In this document: piece by piece, positions 42,055-51,534 of the stretch
How the letters are laid out: each line of letters begins with the position of its first letter
Numbering within the stretch: the first letter of the stretch is position 1
Origin: Paenibacillus xylaniclasticus
GTDB taxonomy: Bacteria > Bacillota > Bacilli > Paenibacillales > Paenibacillaceae
Direction: 5' to 3'
Length of the DNA stretch: 64,000 nucleotides
Assembly (NCBI RefSeq): GCF_004001065.1
Contig: NZ_BIML01000005.1
Location: 1-64,000 of the forward strand
The notes under the pieces: generated by a model
Database searches by the model: none
What the model was told of the DNA's origin: nothing
The model's input: the letters and a program-made list of their open reading frames with translations, nothing else
Translations under genes and position numbers: made by a program

Positions 42055-42840
42055 CTAACGCACAATACGCGTCCCAATACCGCCTTCAAGCACGGCACGG
42101 GTTAGAACGCCCGGCTCGTCGCCTTTAACGATCACAACTTCACTTACACGCCCTTGAATACATTGAATCGCCGCCCGAACCTTCGGGATCATGCCGCCGT
42201 AAATTTCGCCGCTTGCGATCATCTCTTCAATCTCCGCCACCGTAACGGTTGGCAGCACCTGCTTCTCGCCATCGACCGTCTTCAGAATGCCTGGCACGTC
42301 TGTAACAACAATCATCCGCTCGACGCCGAGATGCGACGCAACCGCACCGGCCGCCGTATCCGCGTTAATATTGTAGCGCTGTGCTGCATCGTCAATGCCG
42401 ATTGGAGCGATGACCGGAATATAGCCCATCGCCATCACGCCTTCGATGACAGCCGCGTTCACTTCCGTAACGTCACCTACAAAGCCGATCTCATGACTGT
42501 TCGCGACCGGCTTCGCTTGTATGAGCTTGCCGTCGACGCCGGATAGACCGAGCGCCTTCGCGCCATTTTGTCCGATTTTACGTACGATTTCTTTGTTAAT
42601 CTTCCCTGCCAGCACCATCTCGACGACGTCGAGCACTTCATCGCTCGTCTTGCGAAGCCCGTTCACGAACTCCGTCTCGATGCCGAGCTTGCCGAGCGTA
42701 TCGTTAATGGCCGGACCGCCGCCGTGCACGATAACCGGACGGACACCCGACTGTTGAAGCTCTCTAAGCTCTGCAAAAAAGCTGTCCGGCAGCGCCGCAA
42801 GCGTGCTGCCGCCGCATTTCATGACAAACCGTTGATCCAT
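42055..42840 (-). CDS. argB: acetylglutamate kinase
   Basis: Phosphorylates N-acetylglutamate. 261 residues of the amino-acid kinase fold with KCGGS at the N-terminus, the VHGGGPAIN glycine loop and NINADTAAGAVA. It lacks the N-terminal helix found in the arginine-inhibited hexameric enzymes, so it may not be the feedback point (inference; ArgJ could be). GAAGGAG 11 bases upstream. It lies 27 bp after argJ. Confidence 0.95.
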   Translation of the reverse strand: MDQRFVMKCGGSTLAALPDSFFAELRELQQSGVRPVIVHGGGPAINDTLGKLGIETEFVNGLRKTSDEVLDVVEMVLAGKINKEIVRKIGQNGAKALGLSGVDGKLIQAKPVANSHEIGFVGDVTEVNAAVIEGVMAMGYIPVIAPIGIDDAAQRYNINADTAAGAVASHLGVERMIVVTDVPGILKTVDGEKQVLPTVTVAEIEEMIASGEIYGGMIPKVRAAIQCIQGRVSEVVIVKGDEPGVLTRAVLEGGIGTRIVR

Positions 42841-42867
42841 ATTCGTCCGTTCTCCTTCGCCCTTCGC

Positions 42868-44091
42868 TTATGTCCGGTAAGCCGCATTGATCCGGACGTA
42901 ATCATACGTCAGGTCGCAGCCCCATGCCGTTGCCGAGCCTTCGCCGTTATGCAGGTCGACGTGAATAACGACCGTGTCACCCTTCAAATATTCGAGTGCC
43001 GCATCCTCATCGAAGCCGACCGGACGGGACTGCTCCAGCGTCACGATGTCGCCGAGGCGAATATCAACCGTGTCTACGTTGACCGGCTGGCCCGCGCGTC
43101 CGACTGCTGCAATAATACGGCCCCAGTTCGCGTCTGCACCGAATACAGCCGACTTCACAAGCGACGAGCCAATAACCGTCTTCGCAATAGCCCGTGCCGA
43201 ATCATCGCTTACAGCACCGCGCACTTGTACTTCGACGAGCTTCGTTGCGCCCTCACCGTCACGCGCGATCGCTTTGGCAAGCACCTCGCACACATAACGG
43301 AGACCAGCTGCAAAAGCGTCCCAGCCCGCATGGGCCGGCGTCAGCTTCTCATTGCCCGCAAGGCCGCTCGCCATCGCAACGAGCATATCGTTCGTGCTCG
43401 TGTCACCGTCGACCGTAATCATGTTGAACGTCAGGTCGGTCGCTTGGCGAAGCAGCTGCGTCAGCTCCGCACTGCCAATGTTCGCATCCGTGGTCACGAA
43501 GCCGAGCATCGTCGCCATGTTCGGGTGAATCATACCGGAGCCCTTAGCCGCGCCTGCAATATGCACCGTCTTGCCATCCAGCTCAAGCTTGACGCACGCT
43601 GTTTTCTCGACGAGGTCGGTCGTTAGAATCGCCTGGTTAAAATCGTTCGCGCCCGCCTTGTCAGCGGACAGCTTCGCCGGAAGCTGCTCAATGCCGCTGC
43701 GTACGCAGTCCATCTTCAGGTTCTCGCCGATAACGCCTGTCGATGCAACAGCGATATGTGCGGCAGGAACGCCGATCGCTTCCGCAAACTTCGCGCGCAT
43801 CTCGTAAGCGTCAGCCTCGCCCTGCTTGCCGGTGCAGGCATTCGCGTTGCCGCTGTTGACGATAACGCCGCGCAGCAGCCCTTCCTCGCCAATGCTGTTC
43901 TTCGTCACGAGTATCGGCGCCGCTTGGAATGCATTCGTCGTATAGACGCCGGCTGCCGATGTCGGCACTTCGCATATAATAGCGCCCAAGTCATGACGCG
44001 TCGTTTTTTTGAGGCCGCAGTGCAAGCCGCCTGCTCGGAAGCCGCGGGGCGTCGTAACGGAGCCGTCCGCTACGATTTCGAATTGTGCCAT
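42868..44091 (-). CDS. argJ: ornithine acetyltransferase (ArgJ)
   Basis: Transfers acetyl from N-acetylornithine to glutamate, closing the acetyl-recycling cycle; many also act as N-acetylglutamate synthase. 407 residues. The self-cleavage and nucleophile threonine is in KGSGMIHPNMATMLGF, giving alpha and beta chains. The ATG at 44091 lies 10 bases after AAAGGAG; the upstream frame extension is rejected. The absence of argA and argE nearby fits the cyclic pathway. Confidence 0.96.
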   Translation of the reverse strand: MAQFEIVADGSVTTPRGFRAGGLHCGLKKTTRHDLGAIICEVPTSAAGVYTTNAFQAAPILVTKNSIGEEGLLRGVIVNSGNANACTGKQGEADAYEMRAKFAEAIGVPAAHIAVASTGVIGENLKMDCVRSGIEQLPAKLSADKAGANDFNQAILTTDLVEKTACVKLELDGKTVHIAGAAKGSGMIHPNMATMLGFVTTDANIGSAELTQLLRQATDLTFNMITVDGDTSTNDMLVAMASGLAGNEKLTPAHAGWDAFAAGLRYVCEVLAKAIARDGEGATKLVEVQVRGAVSDDSARAIAKTVIGSSLVKSAVFGADANWGRIIAAVGRAGQPVNVDTVDIRLGDIVTLEQSRPVGFDEDAALEYLKGDTVVIHVDLHNGEGSATAWGCDLTYDYVRINAAYRT

Positions 44092-44227
44092 CTTTCTTCT
44101 TCTCCTTTGATTGTGCAAATGGCAGACGTCCCATCATAGTTCGCCACTATCTGGTTCGTCGCATCTATGTTATAGAGAGTGGCTGCTCCCTGACTCTATG
44201 AGCAGGTCGCCACAGCCTTTTTGGAAC

Positions 44228-45280
44228 TTATGGATAAACCGGAACAAAGTTAAGGCCGAGCGATTCGTCCCAGCCCATCATCAGGTTCAGGTTCTGAATC
44301 GCCTGACCTGCTGCGCCTTTGACGAGGTTATCGATGACGGAGATGATCGTCACCCGACCCGTACGCTCATCCACGCTAAAGCCGATATCGCAGTAGTTCG
44401 AGCCCCATACTTCCTTCGTCTTCGGCCATTGGCCGACGCCGCGCACCCGAACGAATTTGCGTCCCTCATAATATTGGCGGTACAGCTCGACGAAATCGGC
44501 ATCTTTATATTTACCTAAGACCGTCGCATACATCGTGGACATAATGCCGCGCGTCATCGGTACAAGATGCGTGGTGAACGTCGTCGTCACCGGCTTGCCG
44601 GCAATGTCAGACAGCACCTGCTCGATCTCCGGAATGTGCTGATGCTTATTCACCTTGTACGCGCTGAAATTCTCGTTCAGCTCAGAGTAATGCGTACCGA
44701 GGCTCGCGCCGCGGCCCGCACCGGATACGCCGGACTTCGCATCAATAATGATCGTCGCCGGATCGATCCATCCTGCCGCTACAGCCGGTACTAGGCCGAG
44801 CAGCGTAGCGGTCGGGAAGCAGCCCGGGTTCGACAGCAGGTCGACGCCTTGCACGCGTTCGCCGTATACTTCGGCCAAGCCATAGACAGCCTGTTCGAGA
44901 TATTTCTCGTCAGCTGGCGTCTTCTTATACCACTGCTCATAGAGAGCAGCTGATTTCAACCGGTGGTCGCCGGAAATATCGATCACTTTCAGTCCCGCTT
45001 CGAGAAGGTCCGGCGTCAGCTTCGCCGCAACGCCTGCAGGCGTCGCCAGAAACACGACGTCCGCCTTCGCGGCAATCGCCTTCGGATCGATCCCGTCCAG
45101 CAGGTCAGTACGGATCTCTGTCAAATGTGGATACCCTTCTGCAATAGGCGTTCCTTCACTAGAAGAAGAAGTAACCGACGTCACCTCGACATGCGGGTGG
45201 CTGGCCAGCAAACGGATTAATTCTACACCGCCATAGCCGGTCGAGCCGATGATCGCTGCATTTATTTTATTCGTGCTCAT
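44228..45280 (-). CDS. argC: N-acetyl-gamma-glutamyl-phosphate reductase
   Basis: Reduces acetylglutamyl phosphate with NADPH. 350 residues with the nucleotide-binding GSTGYGGVELIRLL start and the catalytic cysteine in SNPGCFPTATLL. It is the first gene of the arginine operon. The ATG at 45280 behind GGGAGAGG is chosen; an upstream in-frame ATG (45295) has no ribosome-binding site. The 136-bp gap to argJ contains a bulged TGGC-TGCTC/GAGCA-GCCA stem. Confidence 0.96.
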   Translation of the reverse strand: MSTNKINAAIIGSTGYGGVELIRLLASHPHVEVTSVTSSSSEGTPIAEGYPHLTEIRTDLLDGIDPKAIAAKADVVFLATPAGVAAKLTPDLLEAGLKVIDISGDHRLKSAALYEQWYKKTPADEKYLEQAVYGLAEVYGERVQGVDLLSNPGCFPTATLLGLVPAVAAGWIDPATIIIDAKSGVSGAGRGASLGTHYSELNENFSAYKVNKHQHIPEIEQVLSDIAGKPVTTTFTTHLVPMTRGIMSTMYATVLGKYKDADFVELYRQYYEGRKFVRVRGVGQWPKTKEVWGSNYCDIGFSVDERTGRVTIISVIDNLVKGAAGQAIQNLNLMMGWDESLGLNFVPVYP

Positions 45281-45298
45281 TAACGCCTCTCCCATCCG

Positions 45299-45314
45299 TT
45301 ATCGAAATCGATAA
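45299..45314. repeat. palindrome just upstream of argC
   Basis: TTATCGA, two bases, TCGATAA: a perfect 7-bp inverted repeat ending about 10 bp before the argC ribosome-binding site, inside the roughly 185-base leader of the arginine operon. It could be an operator or an RNA hairpin that affects argC translation. Confidence 0.5.
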
Positions 45315-45469
45315 TCTAATTGTTATAGTATCGTATAGTCTGCCGCGATACAGTCAGCGCTACTGGTGACCGTGACAGGACTAAGACGTTTAGGGCTATT
45401 CCTAATTCCTCATTGTACCATGTTTCAGCTGCAAAGTGGAAAATCCGTTTCGATTCATTGTTTCGTATT

Positions 45470-45498
45470 ATTATACATCCGCATTCATATAAATACAA
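45470..45498 (-). promoter_or_regulatory. sigma-A promoter of the arginine operon
   Basis: The minus strand reads TTGTAT (45493-45498), 17 bases, then TATAAT (45470-45475). Two ATGAAT half-sites 30 bases apart, one within the spacer and one just after the start point, recall the TGAAT halves of ArgR/AhrC boxes. The second halves match poorly, so ArgR control is plausible but not shown. No T-box signature is present in the leader. Confidence 0.75.
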
Positions 45499-45502
45499 CG
45501 AC

Positions 45503-45523
45503 AAAAACGCGGCGGAAGCCGCG
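45503..45523 (-). terminator. intrinsic terminator after YitT gene
   Basis: CGCGGC (45508-45513) pairs with GCCGCG (45518-45523) with a 4-base loop, and is followed by TTTTT on the minus strand. It ends immediately before the arginine promoter. Confidence 0.9.
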
Positions 45524-45541
45524 CTGTTATCACATTTTTAG

Positions 45542-46444
45542 TTATTCCATTTTGAATCCTTGCCCGACCACTTCCGCTGTGTTGCTAATAATGACGAATG
45601 CTTTCGGATCGACCGTCCGTACGAGCTGCTTCAGCTTCGCCACCTCGTTCTGGCTGACGACGACCATCAGCACCATCCGTCTCTGGCCGGTGTAGCCGCC
45701 GTGCGCTTCCAGCTCCGTCAATCCCCGGTCAAGATCGGTCAGCACCGCTCCGGCCAGCTCCTCCGACTTGTCGCTAATAATAAAGGCGACCTTCGACAGC
45801 GCCAGTCCCGTCTGGACGAGATCGATCGTCTTGCTCGTTACGAATAAAGCGATCAGGGCGTAGAGTGCATTCTCCGGTGCAATAAAAATGCCTGCCAGCA
45901 CGATAACGAGCCCATCGAAGAAGACGACTGTGATGCCGAGCGACAAGCCCGTATATTTGTGCAAAATTTGCGCGGCTAAGTCGGTGCCCCCGGTCGAGCC
46001 GCGCCCCCGGAATACAAGCCCCAGACCGATACCGACGCCTACTCCGCCGTATACAGCCGCGAGCAGCTCATTGCTGGTTGGCGGCGGCCATTGCGCTGTC
46101 AGCAGCACGAACAGAGGCAGCACAATCGATCCGAGCAGCGTCCTTAATGCGAATTTCTGGCCAAGCAGCCACCAGCCGGCGAAGAAGAGCGGTATATTGA
46201 GCGCCCATTGCGTATAGGCAGGCTGGATACCCAGCACTTGCTGAACAATGATAGACAAGCCTGATATGCCCCCGGAGGCGATACCATTCGGAACAAGAAA
46301 CAAGTTGAAGCTTATGGCAATAATGAATGCACCAGCGAGCAGCTGAACGATGCTCTTGAGAGCTTGCGCGCGCGGATCGGACGGCCCGCTGCCAGTGAAC
46401 CGGCGGCGCGGCTTCGATGAGGAGGTGGATGCAGGTTGTTTCAT
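45542..46444 (-). CDS. YitT family membrane protein
   Basis: 300 residues with about five membrane helices in the first 200 (DUF161 type, with ASGGISGLSIIVQQ and the RGRGSTGGTDLAAQIL block) and a C-terminal DUF2179 domain (about 215-300). The function of this family is not established. AAGGAGG about 10 bases before the ATG at 46444 sets the start; the 37-codon upstream extension of the frame is not supported. It is a single gene bounded by terminators. Confidence 0.9.
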   Translation of the reverse strand: MKQPASTSSSKPRRRFTGSGPSDPRAQALKSIVQLLAGAFIIAISFNLFLVPNGIASGGISGLSIIVQQVLGIQPAYTQWALNIPLFFAGWWLLGQKFALRTLLGSIVLPLFVLLTAQWPPPTSNELLAAVYGGVGVGIGLGLVFRGRGSTGGTDLAAQILHKYTGLSLGITVVFFDGLVIVLAGIFIAPENALYALIALFVTSKTIDLVQTGLALSKVAFIISDKSEELAGAVLTDLDRGLTELEAHGGYTGQRRMVLMVVVSQNEVAKLKQLVRTVDPKAFVIISNTAEVVGQGFKME

Positions 46445-46544
46445 GATGTAGACGCCTCCTTGGTCGGGTATGTAGGACCATAATATGTGCCTCGTTCTAT
46501 TATCGCTCGGCATACTGCTGGAAATGTATGCAGCAGTATAAAAT

Positions 46545-46582
46545 AAAAAAGCCACATGCGAGCTGTTACACTCGCATGTGGC
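46545..46582 (-). terminator. intrinsic terminator, distal to prfB
   Basis: A perfect 11-bp stem, GCCACATGCGA (46551-46561) with TCGCATGTGGC (46572-46582), is followed by TTTTTT. It is the second of two full terminators in the prfB-yitT gap. Confidence 0.9.
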
Positions 46583-46630
46583 GAAAGGTTATACGTACGC
46601 CTACGACAATATAAGCGAATCATTTTGCAA

Positions 46631-46675
46631 TAAAAAAAGTAACCCGCCACAGGTTGACCACCTGTCGGGTTACTT
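46631..46675 (-). terminator. intrinsic terminator, proximal to prfB
   Basis: AAGTAACCCG (46637-46646) and CGGGTTACTT (46666-46675), with an inner ACAGGT/ACCTGT stem, are followed by seven T on the minus strand. A further perfect 10-bp hairpin without a T-run (46688-46719) lies between it and the prfB stop. Confidence 0.9.
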
Positions 46676-46753
46676 TCACTCCTAAGCAACTTCTTGGAGG
46701 TCGAGCCGCCCAAGAAGTTCTGTGCAGGGAGAGCGTTATACGCACTCCGTATT

Positions 46754-47870
46754 CTATTCCCCCGGCTCCTGCCTGATCTGGCTGCGCAGATAGCCATCGA
46801 TGAAGGCGTTCAGGTCCCCGTCCATGACAGCGCCGACGTTGCCTGTCTCCACGCCTGTACGATGGTCCTTGACCATGCTGTACGGATGGAATACATAGGA
46901 GCGAATCTGGCTGCCCCAGGCGATGTCGGACTGCTCGCCGCGGATCTCGGCCAGCTGCTTCTGCTGCTCCTCGATCTTACGCTCGTACAGCTTGGAACGG
47001 AGCATCTTCATCGCGCGGTCGCGGTTCTGAATTTGCGAGCGTTCCGTCTGGCAAGCCACAACAATGCCCGTCGGAATATGCGTAATCCGGATCGCTGATT
47101 CCGTCTTGTTAATATGCTGGCCGCCTGCACCGCTGGAGCGGTACGTATCAACCTTCAGATCATCCGGCCGAATCTCGATCTCAATGTCGTCCTCGATCTC
47201 CGGCATGACGTCGCAAGACACGAACGACGTATGACGTCGTCCCGACGCATCGAACGGCGAAATGCGGACGAGACGGTGCACACCCTTCTCCGCTTTCAAA
47301 TAGCCGTATGCGTTATACCCTTTGATCGAGATTGTAACACTCTTAATGCCCGCCTCGTCACCTGGCAAAAAATCGAGCACCTCGACCTTGAAGCCGTTCT
47401 TCTCCGCCCAGCGCGTATACATCCGGTACAGCATTTGGCCCCAGTCCTGCGACTCCGTACCGCCTGCGCCCGGATGAAGCTCGAGAATCGCGTTCAGCTT
47501 GTCATACGGCTGGCTGAGCAGCAGCGTCAATTCGAATTCGCCGATTCGTTCGACAAGCCCGCTTACGCTCTCCGCAAGCTCGGCCTCAAGCGATTCGTCG
47601 CCTTCTTCCTCTGCCAGCTCCAGCATCGTCATCAGATCCTCATGATCGGCCGTCAGCTTCTCGTACTTCTCTACGGTCGATTTAATTGCGTTCAGCTCCG
47701 AAATGACGGATTGCGCCTTATCGTTATCATCCCAGAAATCCGGCGCCGTCATCTTCTCCTCGAAATTCGCGATCATCTCTTGCTTAAGATCTAAGTCAAA
47801 GAGACCCCCTGAGCTCTTGGAGTCGCTTCGCCATATCGCGCAGGTCTTGCTTTACCTTAACGTCCAACAT
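46754..47870 (-). CDS. prfB: peptide chain release factor 2 (programmed +1 frameshift)
   Basis: RF2 recognises UGA and UAA stop codons. The gene is in two frames: 24 codons from the ATG at 47870 to CTT, an in-frame TGA at 47796-47798, then +1 reading from GAC at 47797 to the end, about 371 residues in all. The stop-recognition tripeptide SPF (RISPFDASG) and the catalytic GGQ ([11 protein letters not shown]) are present. GAGGTGA lies 7 bases before the ATG. Gene callers that ignore the shift would start it at 47776. Confidence 0.96.
47796..47810 (-). promoter_or_regulatory. prfB autoregulatory frameshift site
   Basis: The minus strand reads AGGGGG (47805-47810), three bases, CTT TGA C. The Shine-Dalgarno-like AGGGGG three bases before the CTT slip codon and the TGA-C context are the classic RF2 frameshift signal. 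Low RF2 favours the shift and so more RF2. Confidence 0.95.
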
Positions 47871-47943
47871 GGTTGCTTCACCTCAAAATCATAATTCCCG
47901 GACCCTCTACACGATATGCCGTGCAATACCGGACGTGAACAGA

Positions 47944-47976
47944 GGCGGACAGCGCGATCCTCTTCGCGCGTCCGCC
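47944..47976 (-). terminator. probable terminator after secA
   Basis: GGCGGAC (47944-47950) pairs with GTCCGCC (47970-47976), and the stem extends through GCGCGA/TCGCGC with one bulge. It is followed by TCTGTT, a weak tail. A smaller GCGGG/CCCGC stem lies closer to secA. Confidence 0.6.
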
Positions 47977-48035
47977 ATCTGAAAGTGCTGCTATACGCAT
48001 TGCCATGCGGGATGATACCCGCAATCCGCTTAAGC

Positions 48036-50549
48036 TTACGCTTTGCCGTGGCAAAGTTTATATTTCTTGCCGCTGCCGCAAGGGCATGGGTCGTTCCGGC
48101 CGATTCGGTCCGCTTCAGAAGCTTTCGCCGGACGCTTCGCCGCCGGTTCGCCACCGCCGCCTGATTCCGTCTGCCCCTTCGCCACTTCTTGGCGCTCGAG
48201 ATTGTTCTCAACATGCGCCTTCATAATATACTTCGCAACTTCTTCTTGGATGTTCTCGATCATTTCCTTGAACATCTCGAAGCCTTCGAATTGATACTCA
48301 CGAAGCGGATCGGTACCGCCGTACGCGCGCAGATGGATACCTTGACGGAGTTGATCCATCGCATCGATATGATCCATCCACTTGGAGTCTACAGCGCGGA
48401 GCACGACGACCTTCTCGAACTCACGCATCGTCTCAACGCCGATCTGCTGTTCGCGCTCGTCATACAGTGCCTCGACCTTGCTGTTCAAGAGCTCAATAAT
48501 CTCTTCCTTCTCTTTGCCCCACAGCTCTTCAGCCGTCAATGTACCTTCTTGGAGCAGGTTGTTATGCGCATAATCTACGATTGCCTGCAGATCCCAATCT
48601 TCCGGAATGTCCTCCGCGCAATGAACTTCGACAATACGTTCGATGACCGGCTTAATCATATCCGTCACGATCGTCCGGATGTTCTCGGAATTCAGTACCT
48701 CACGGCGCTGCTTATAAATAACCTCGCGCTGCTGGTTCATTACGTCGTCATACTGCAGGACAATCTTCCGCATGTCGAAGTTGTTGCCCTCGACCCGCTT
48801 CTGCGCAGACTCAACCGCACGCGAGATCATACGGCTTTCGATTGGCTGATCCTCGTCAAAGCCGAGACGCTCCATCATGCCCATTATATTCTCAGCGCCG
48901 AACCGGCGCATCAGCTCGTCCTCAAGCGACAGATAAAATTGTGATGAACCCGGGTCACCTTGACGTCCTGCACGACCGCGCAGCTGATTGTCGATCCGAC
49001 GGCTCTCATGCCGTTCCGTACCGATAATATGCAGGCCGCCCAACTCGGCTACGCCTTCGCCCAGCAGAATGTCGGTACCGCGACCCGCCATGTTCGTCGC
49101 AATCGTAACCGCGCCCGCTTGGCCTGCGCGCGAGATGATCTCTGCCTCTTCGGCATGGTATTTCGCGTTCAACACCTTGTGAGGGACCCCGCGCTTCTTC
49201 AGCATTTCGGATACGCGCTCGGAGTTCTCAATTGATACTGTACCAACGAGCACCGGTTGCTTGTTCGCGTGGCGCTTCACGATCTCTTCGACAACCGCTT
49301 TGTACTTGCCGTTCTCGGATTTGTACACGACATCTGGCGCGTCCTTCCGAATGTTCGGACGGTTGGTCGGAATTTGAATGACCTCAAGGCCATAAATTTT
49401 CTTAAACTCTTCTTCTTCTGTCTTCGCCGTACCGGTCATGCCGGCCAGCTTGCGATACATCCGGAAGTAGTTCTGGAACGTAATCGTTGCGAGCGTCATG
49501 CTCTCGTTCTGTACTTTAATTTGCTCCTTGGCTTCGATCGCTTGATGCAGACCGTCGCTATAACGACGTCCAGCCATGAGACGACCCGTGAACTCGTCGA
49601 CGATGACGACCTCGTCATCCTGTACGACGTAGTCGACGTCACGACGCATAATCGCATGCGCCTTCAAGCTTTGCTGGATGTGGTGATTGAGCAGAACATG
49701 GGCATGATCGAATAGATTATCGATGCCGAACGCCTTCTCTGCCTTCTCCACGCCGGCTTCCGTCAGCGTAACGTTCCGGAGCTTGATGTCAACCGTATAA
49801 TCTTCTTCTTCCTTCAAACGGCTGACGAAACGATCGGCTGCAAAATAAAGCTCCGTCGATTTCGCAGCTTGTCCGGAAATGATAAGCGGCGTTCTTGCTT
49901 CGTCAATAAGGATGGAATCCACTTCGTCAATGATGGCATAATACAAAGGCCGCTGTACCATCTGCTCCTTATAAAGGACCATATTATCGCGCAAATAATC
50001 GAAACCAAATTCATTGTTCGTACCGTATGTGATGTCGCAAGCATAAGCTTCCTGCTTCTCAGCGTGCGACAGGCCATGAAGATTGCAGCCAACCGTCAAG
50101 CCGAGAAACTCGTACACTTGACCCATCAGCTGGCTGTCGCGCTGTGCCAAGTAATCGTTGACGGTAACAACGTGAACGCCTTTGCCCAGCAATGCATTCA
50201 AATAAACCGGCAGCGTACCGACGAGCGTCTTACCTTCACCTGTCTTCATCTCGGAAATCTTACCTTCATGAAGCACCATACCGCCGATCAGCTGCACGTC
50301 GAAATGACGCATACCAAGCGTACGCTTCGCCGCTTCGCGAACCGTAGCGAACGCCTCCGGCAGCAGATCGTCAAGCTCCTCACCTTTCGCAAGGCGCTCA
50401 CGGAATTCTGCTGTCTTCCCGCGCAGCGCCTCGTCCGATAGCCCTGTAAATTGAGGCTCTATCGAGTTAATCTCTTCGACGACCTTCATACAACGCTTAA
50501 TCTCGCGTTCGTTCGCATCGCCGAATATTTTTTTGACCAATCCGAGCAT
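48036..50549 (-). CDS. secA: preprotein translocase ATPase SecA
   Basis: The motor of the Sec export pathway, acting at the membrane with SecYEG. 837 residues: NBD1 with Walker [24 protein letters not shown], the preprotein cross-linking domain, NBD2 with NMAGRGTDI and [19 protein letters not shown], and a C-terminal zinc site [13 protein letters not shown] that binds SecB or phospholipid. The ATG at 50549 behind AGGGCGG is preferred to a TTG two codons upstream. It follows hpf and precedes prfB as in Bacillus. Confidence 0.97.
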   Translation of the reverse strand: MLGLVKKIFGDANEREIKRCMKVVEEINSIEPQFTGLSDEALRGKTAEFRERLAKGEELDDLLPEAFATVREAAKRTLGMRHFDVQLIGGMVLHEGKISEMKTGEGKTLVGTLPVYLNALLGKGVHVVTVNDYLAQRDSQLMGQVYEFLGLTVGCNLHGLSHAEKQEAYACDITYGTNNEFGFDYLRDNMVLYKEQMVQRPLYYAIIDEVDSILIDEARTPLIISGQAAKSTELYFAADRFVSRLKEEEDYTVDIKLRNVTLTEAGVEKAEKAFGIDNLFDHAHVLLNHHIQQSLKAHAIMRRDVDYVVQDDEVVIVDEFTGRLMAGRRYSDGLHQAIEAKEQIKVQNESMTLATITFQNYFRMYRKLAGMTGTAKTEEEEFKKIYGLEVIQIPTNRPNIRKDAPDVVYKSENGKYKAVVEEIVKRHANKQPVLVGTVSIENSERVSEMLKKRGVPHKVLNAKYHAEEAEIISRAGQAGAVTIATNMAGRGTDILLGEGVAELGGLHIIGTERHESRRIDNQLRGRAGRQGDPGSSQFYLSLEDELMRRFGAENIMGMMERLGFDEDQPIESRMISRAVESAQKRVEGNNFDMRKIVLQYDDVMNQQREVIYKQRREVLNSENIRTIVTDMIKPVIERIVEVHCAEDIPEDWDLQAIVDYAHNNLLQEGTLTAEELWGKEKEEIIELLNSKVEALYDEREQQIGVETMREFEKVVVLRAVDSKWMDHIDAMDQLRQGIHLRAYGGTDPLREYQFEGFEMFKEMIENIQEEVAKYIMKAHVENNLERQEVAKGQTESGGGGEPAAKRPAKASEADRIGRNDPCPCGSGKKYKLCHGKA

Positions 50550-50659
50550 CAGCAACCGCCCTACCTTTCATCGTACCTTATTCAATACGCTTCTTCCTTG
50601 CAGACCGCCGACATCAATCGGATGTTATGAGGGCGGTTACGCTTTCTCTCAATGCCTAA

Positions 50660-50688
50660 ATTGTAACAGTTTGAGAACCTTGTCGCAA
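50660..50688 (-). promoter_or_regulatory. sigma-A promoter of secA
   Basis: The minus strand reads TTGCGA (50683-50688), 17 bases, then TACAAT (50660-50665), about 110 bp upstream of secA. Confidence 0.75.
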
Positions 50689-50746
50689 TCCGCTTGCATT
50701 AGTTTCCAGCATCCGACAGATGAATTTTGTCCTCTAAACGTAATGA

Positions 50747-50775
50747 AGCCCCTTCTCCTGAATGGAAAAGAGGCT
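50747..50775 (-). terminator. probable terminator after hpf
   Basis: AGCCCCTTCTCC (50747-50758) pairs with GGAAAAGAGGCT (50764-50775) allowing G-T pairs, with a 5-base loop. The tail after it (TCATTACGTTT) is only loosely T-rich. Confidence 0.55.
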
Positions 50776-50811
50776 GTCCATATTGTTCAGCTAGGAGCAT
50801 GAACCCGACAA

Positions 50812-51357
50812 TCAGCTCTGCTCGATTAGCCCATATCTGCCGTCGTTGCGTCTATATACAACGTTTACTTCCTTCGTATCCGCGTTAGCGAAGACAAAGA
50901 AGCTGTGGCCGATCATATTCATTTGCAGAATCGCTTCCTCGACATCCATCGGCTTCAGCGTCACCTGCTTCGTCCGAACGACCTCGTAGTCTTCTTCCTC
51001 ATCCAATGCTCTTGCAGTCGAGCCCGATTCTTTGAAATACGATCTTAAGCCGCTTTCGGTACGGTACTTGCGATTCACTTTCGTTTTATGTTTACGGATT
51101 TGACGCTCCAGTTTGTCCACCACGCCGTCAATCGAAGCATACATATCCTCACTCTTAACTTCCGCACGGAGCATAACGCCCGGCAGCGGTATCGTAACCT
51201 CTACGGTGTGATATCCTTTGGTTACCGATAAGGTAACGCTGGTTTCGGAGGTGATCGGTGCTTCAAAATACTTCTCCAGGCGGGCAATTTTCTTCTCCAC
51301 GTATTCGCGAAGCGCTTCCGTCACTTGGATTTGTTGACCTCGAACGTTGTATTTCAT
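50812..51357 (-). CDS. hpf: ribosome hibernation promoting factor, long form
   Basis: 181 residues: the N-terminal HPF/RaiA domain (1-100; MKYNVRGQQIQVTEALREYVEKK reads as two family blocks), a linker, and the C-terminal dimerisation domain (about 125-181; MNMIGHSFFVFAN), the long form that pairs 70S ribosomes into 100S dimers in resting cells. AAAGGAGGAG before the ATG is strong. Its place upstream of secA matches B. subtilis hpf (yvyD). Confidence 0.95.
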   Translation of the reverse strand: MKYNVRGQQIQVTEALREYVEKKIARLEKYFEAPITSETSVTLSVTKGYHTVEVTIPLPGVMLRAEVKSEDMYASIDGVVDKLERQIRKHKTKVNRKYRTESGLRSYFKESGSTARALDEEEDYEVVRTKQVTLKPMDVEEAILQMNMIGHSFFVFANADTKEVNVVYRRNDGRYGLIEQS

Positions 51358-51383
51358 GGGGCACTCCTCCTTTACTTGACCTC

Positions 51384-51392
51384 ATTATAACA
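51384..51392 (-). promoter_or_regulatory. extended -10 promoter of hpf
   Basis: The minus strand reads TGTTATAAT, an extended -10, about 27 bp before the hpf start. No good -35 is seen, and no clear sigma-B or sigma-H pattern was recognised although hpf is under such sigmas in B. subtilis. Confidence 0.6.
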
Positions 51393-51478
51393 TATGAGCG
51401 GAGTCTCGAACACCAGTATTTTCTGTTAGTTGTGAATTTTCTGAAAATAATTGTAGAATACTCCATGCTGCATATGCA

Positions 51479-51511
51479 TAAAAACACGACACTTCGTAAG
51501 CGCCGTGTTTT
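51479..51511 (-). terminator. intrinsic terminator after fliB
   Basis: AAAACACG (51481-51488) pairs with CGTGTTTT (51504-51511), with an inner stem of G-T and A-T pairs (ACACTTCG/AAGCGC). It is followed by TTTTATG on the minus strand. Confidence 0.8.
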
Positions 51512-51534
51512 CACACATTTCATAAATTGCTGTA

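Noticed and set aside
42868-44118. Upstream in-frame starts of argJ, argD, argG, ftsX, ctpB, minJ-like, yitT and csp open frames.
   Set aside because: In each case a later ATG or GTG has a proper ribosome-binding site and matches the family N-terminus; the longer starts do not.
45300-45465. The arginine leader as a T-box riboswitch.
   Set aside because: The conserved T-box sequence and specifier-loop features are not present.
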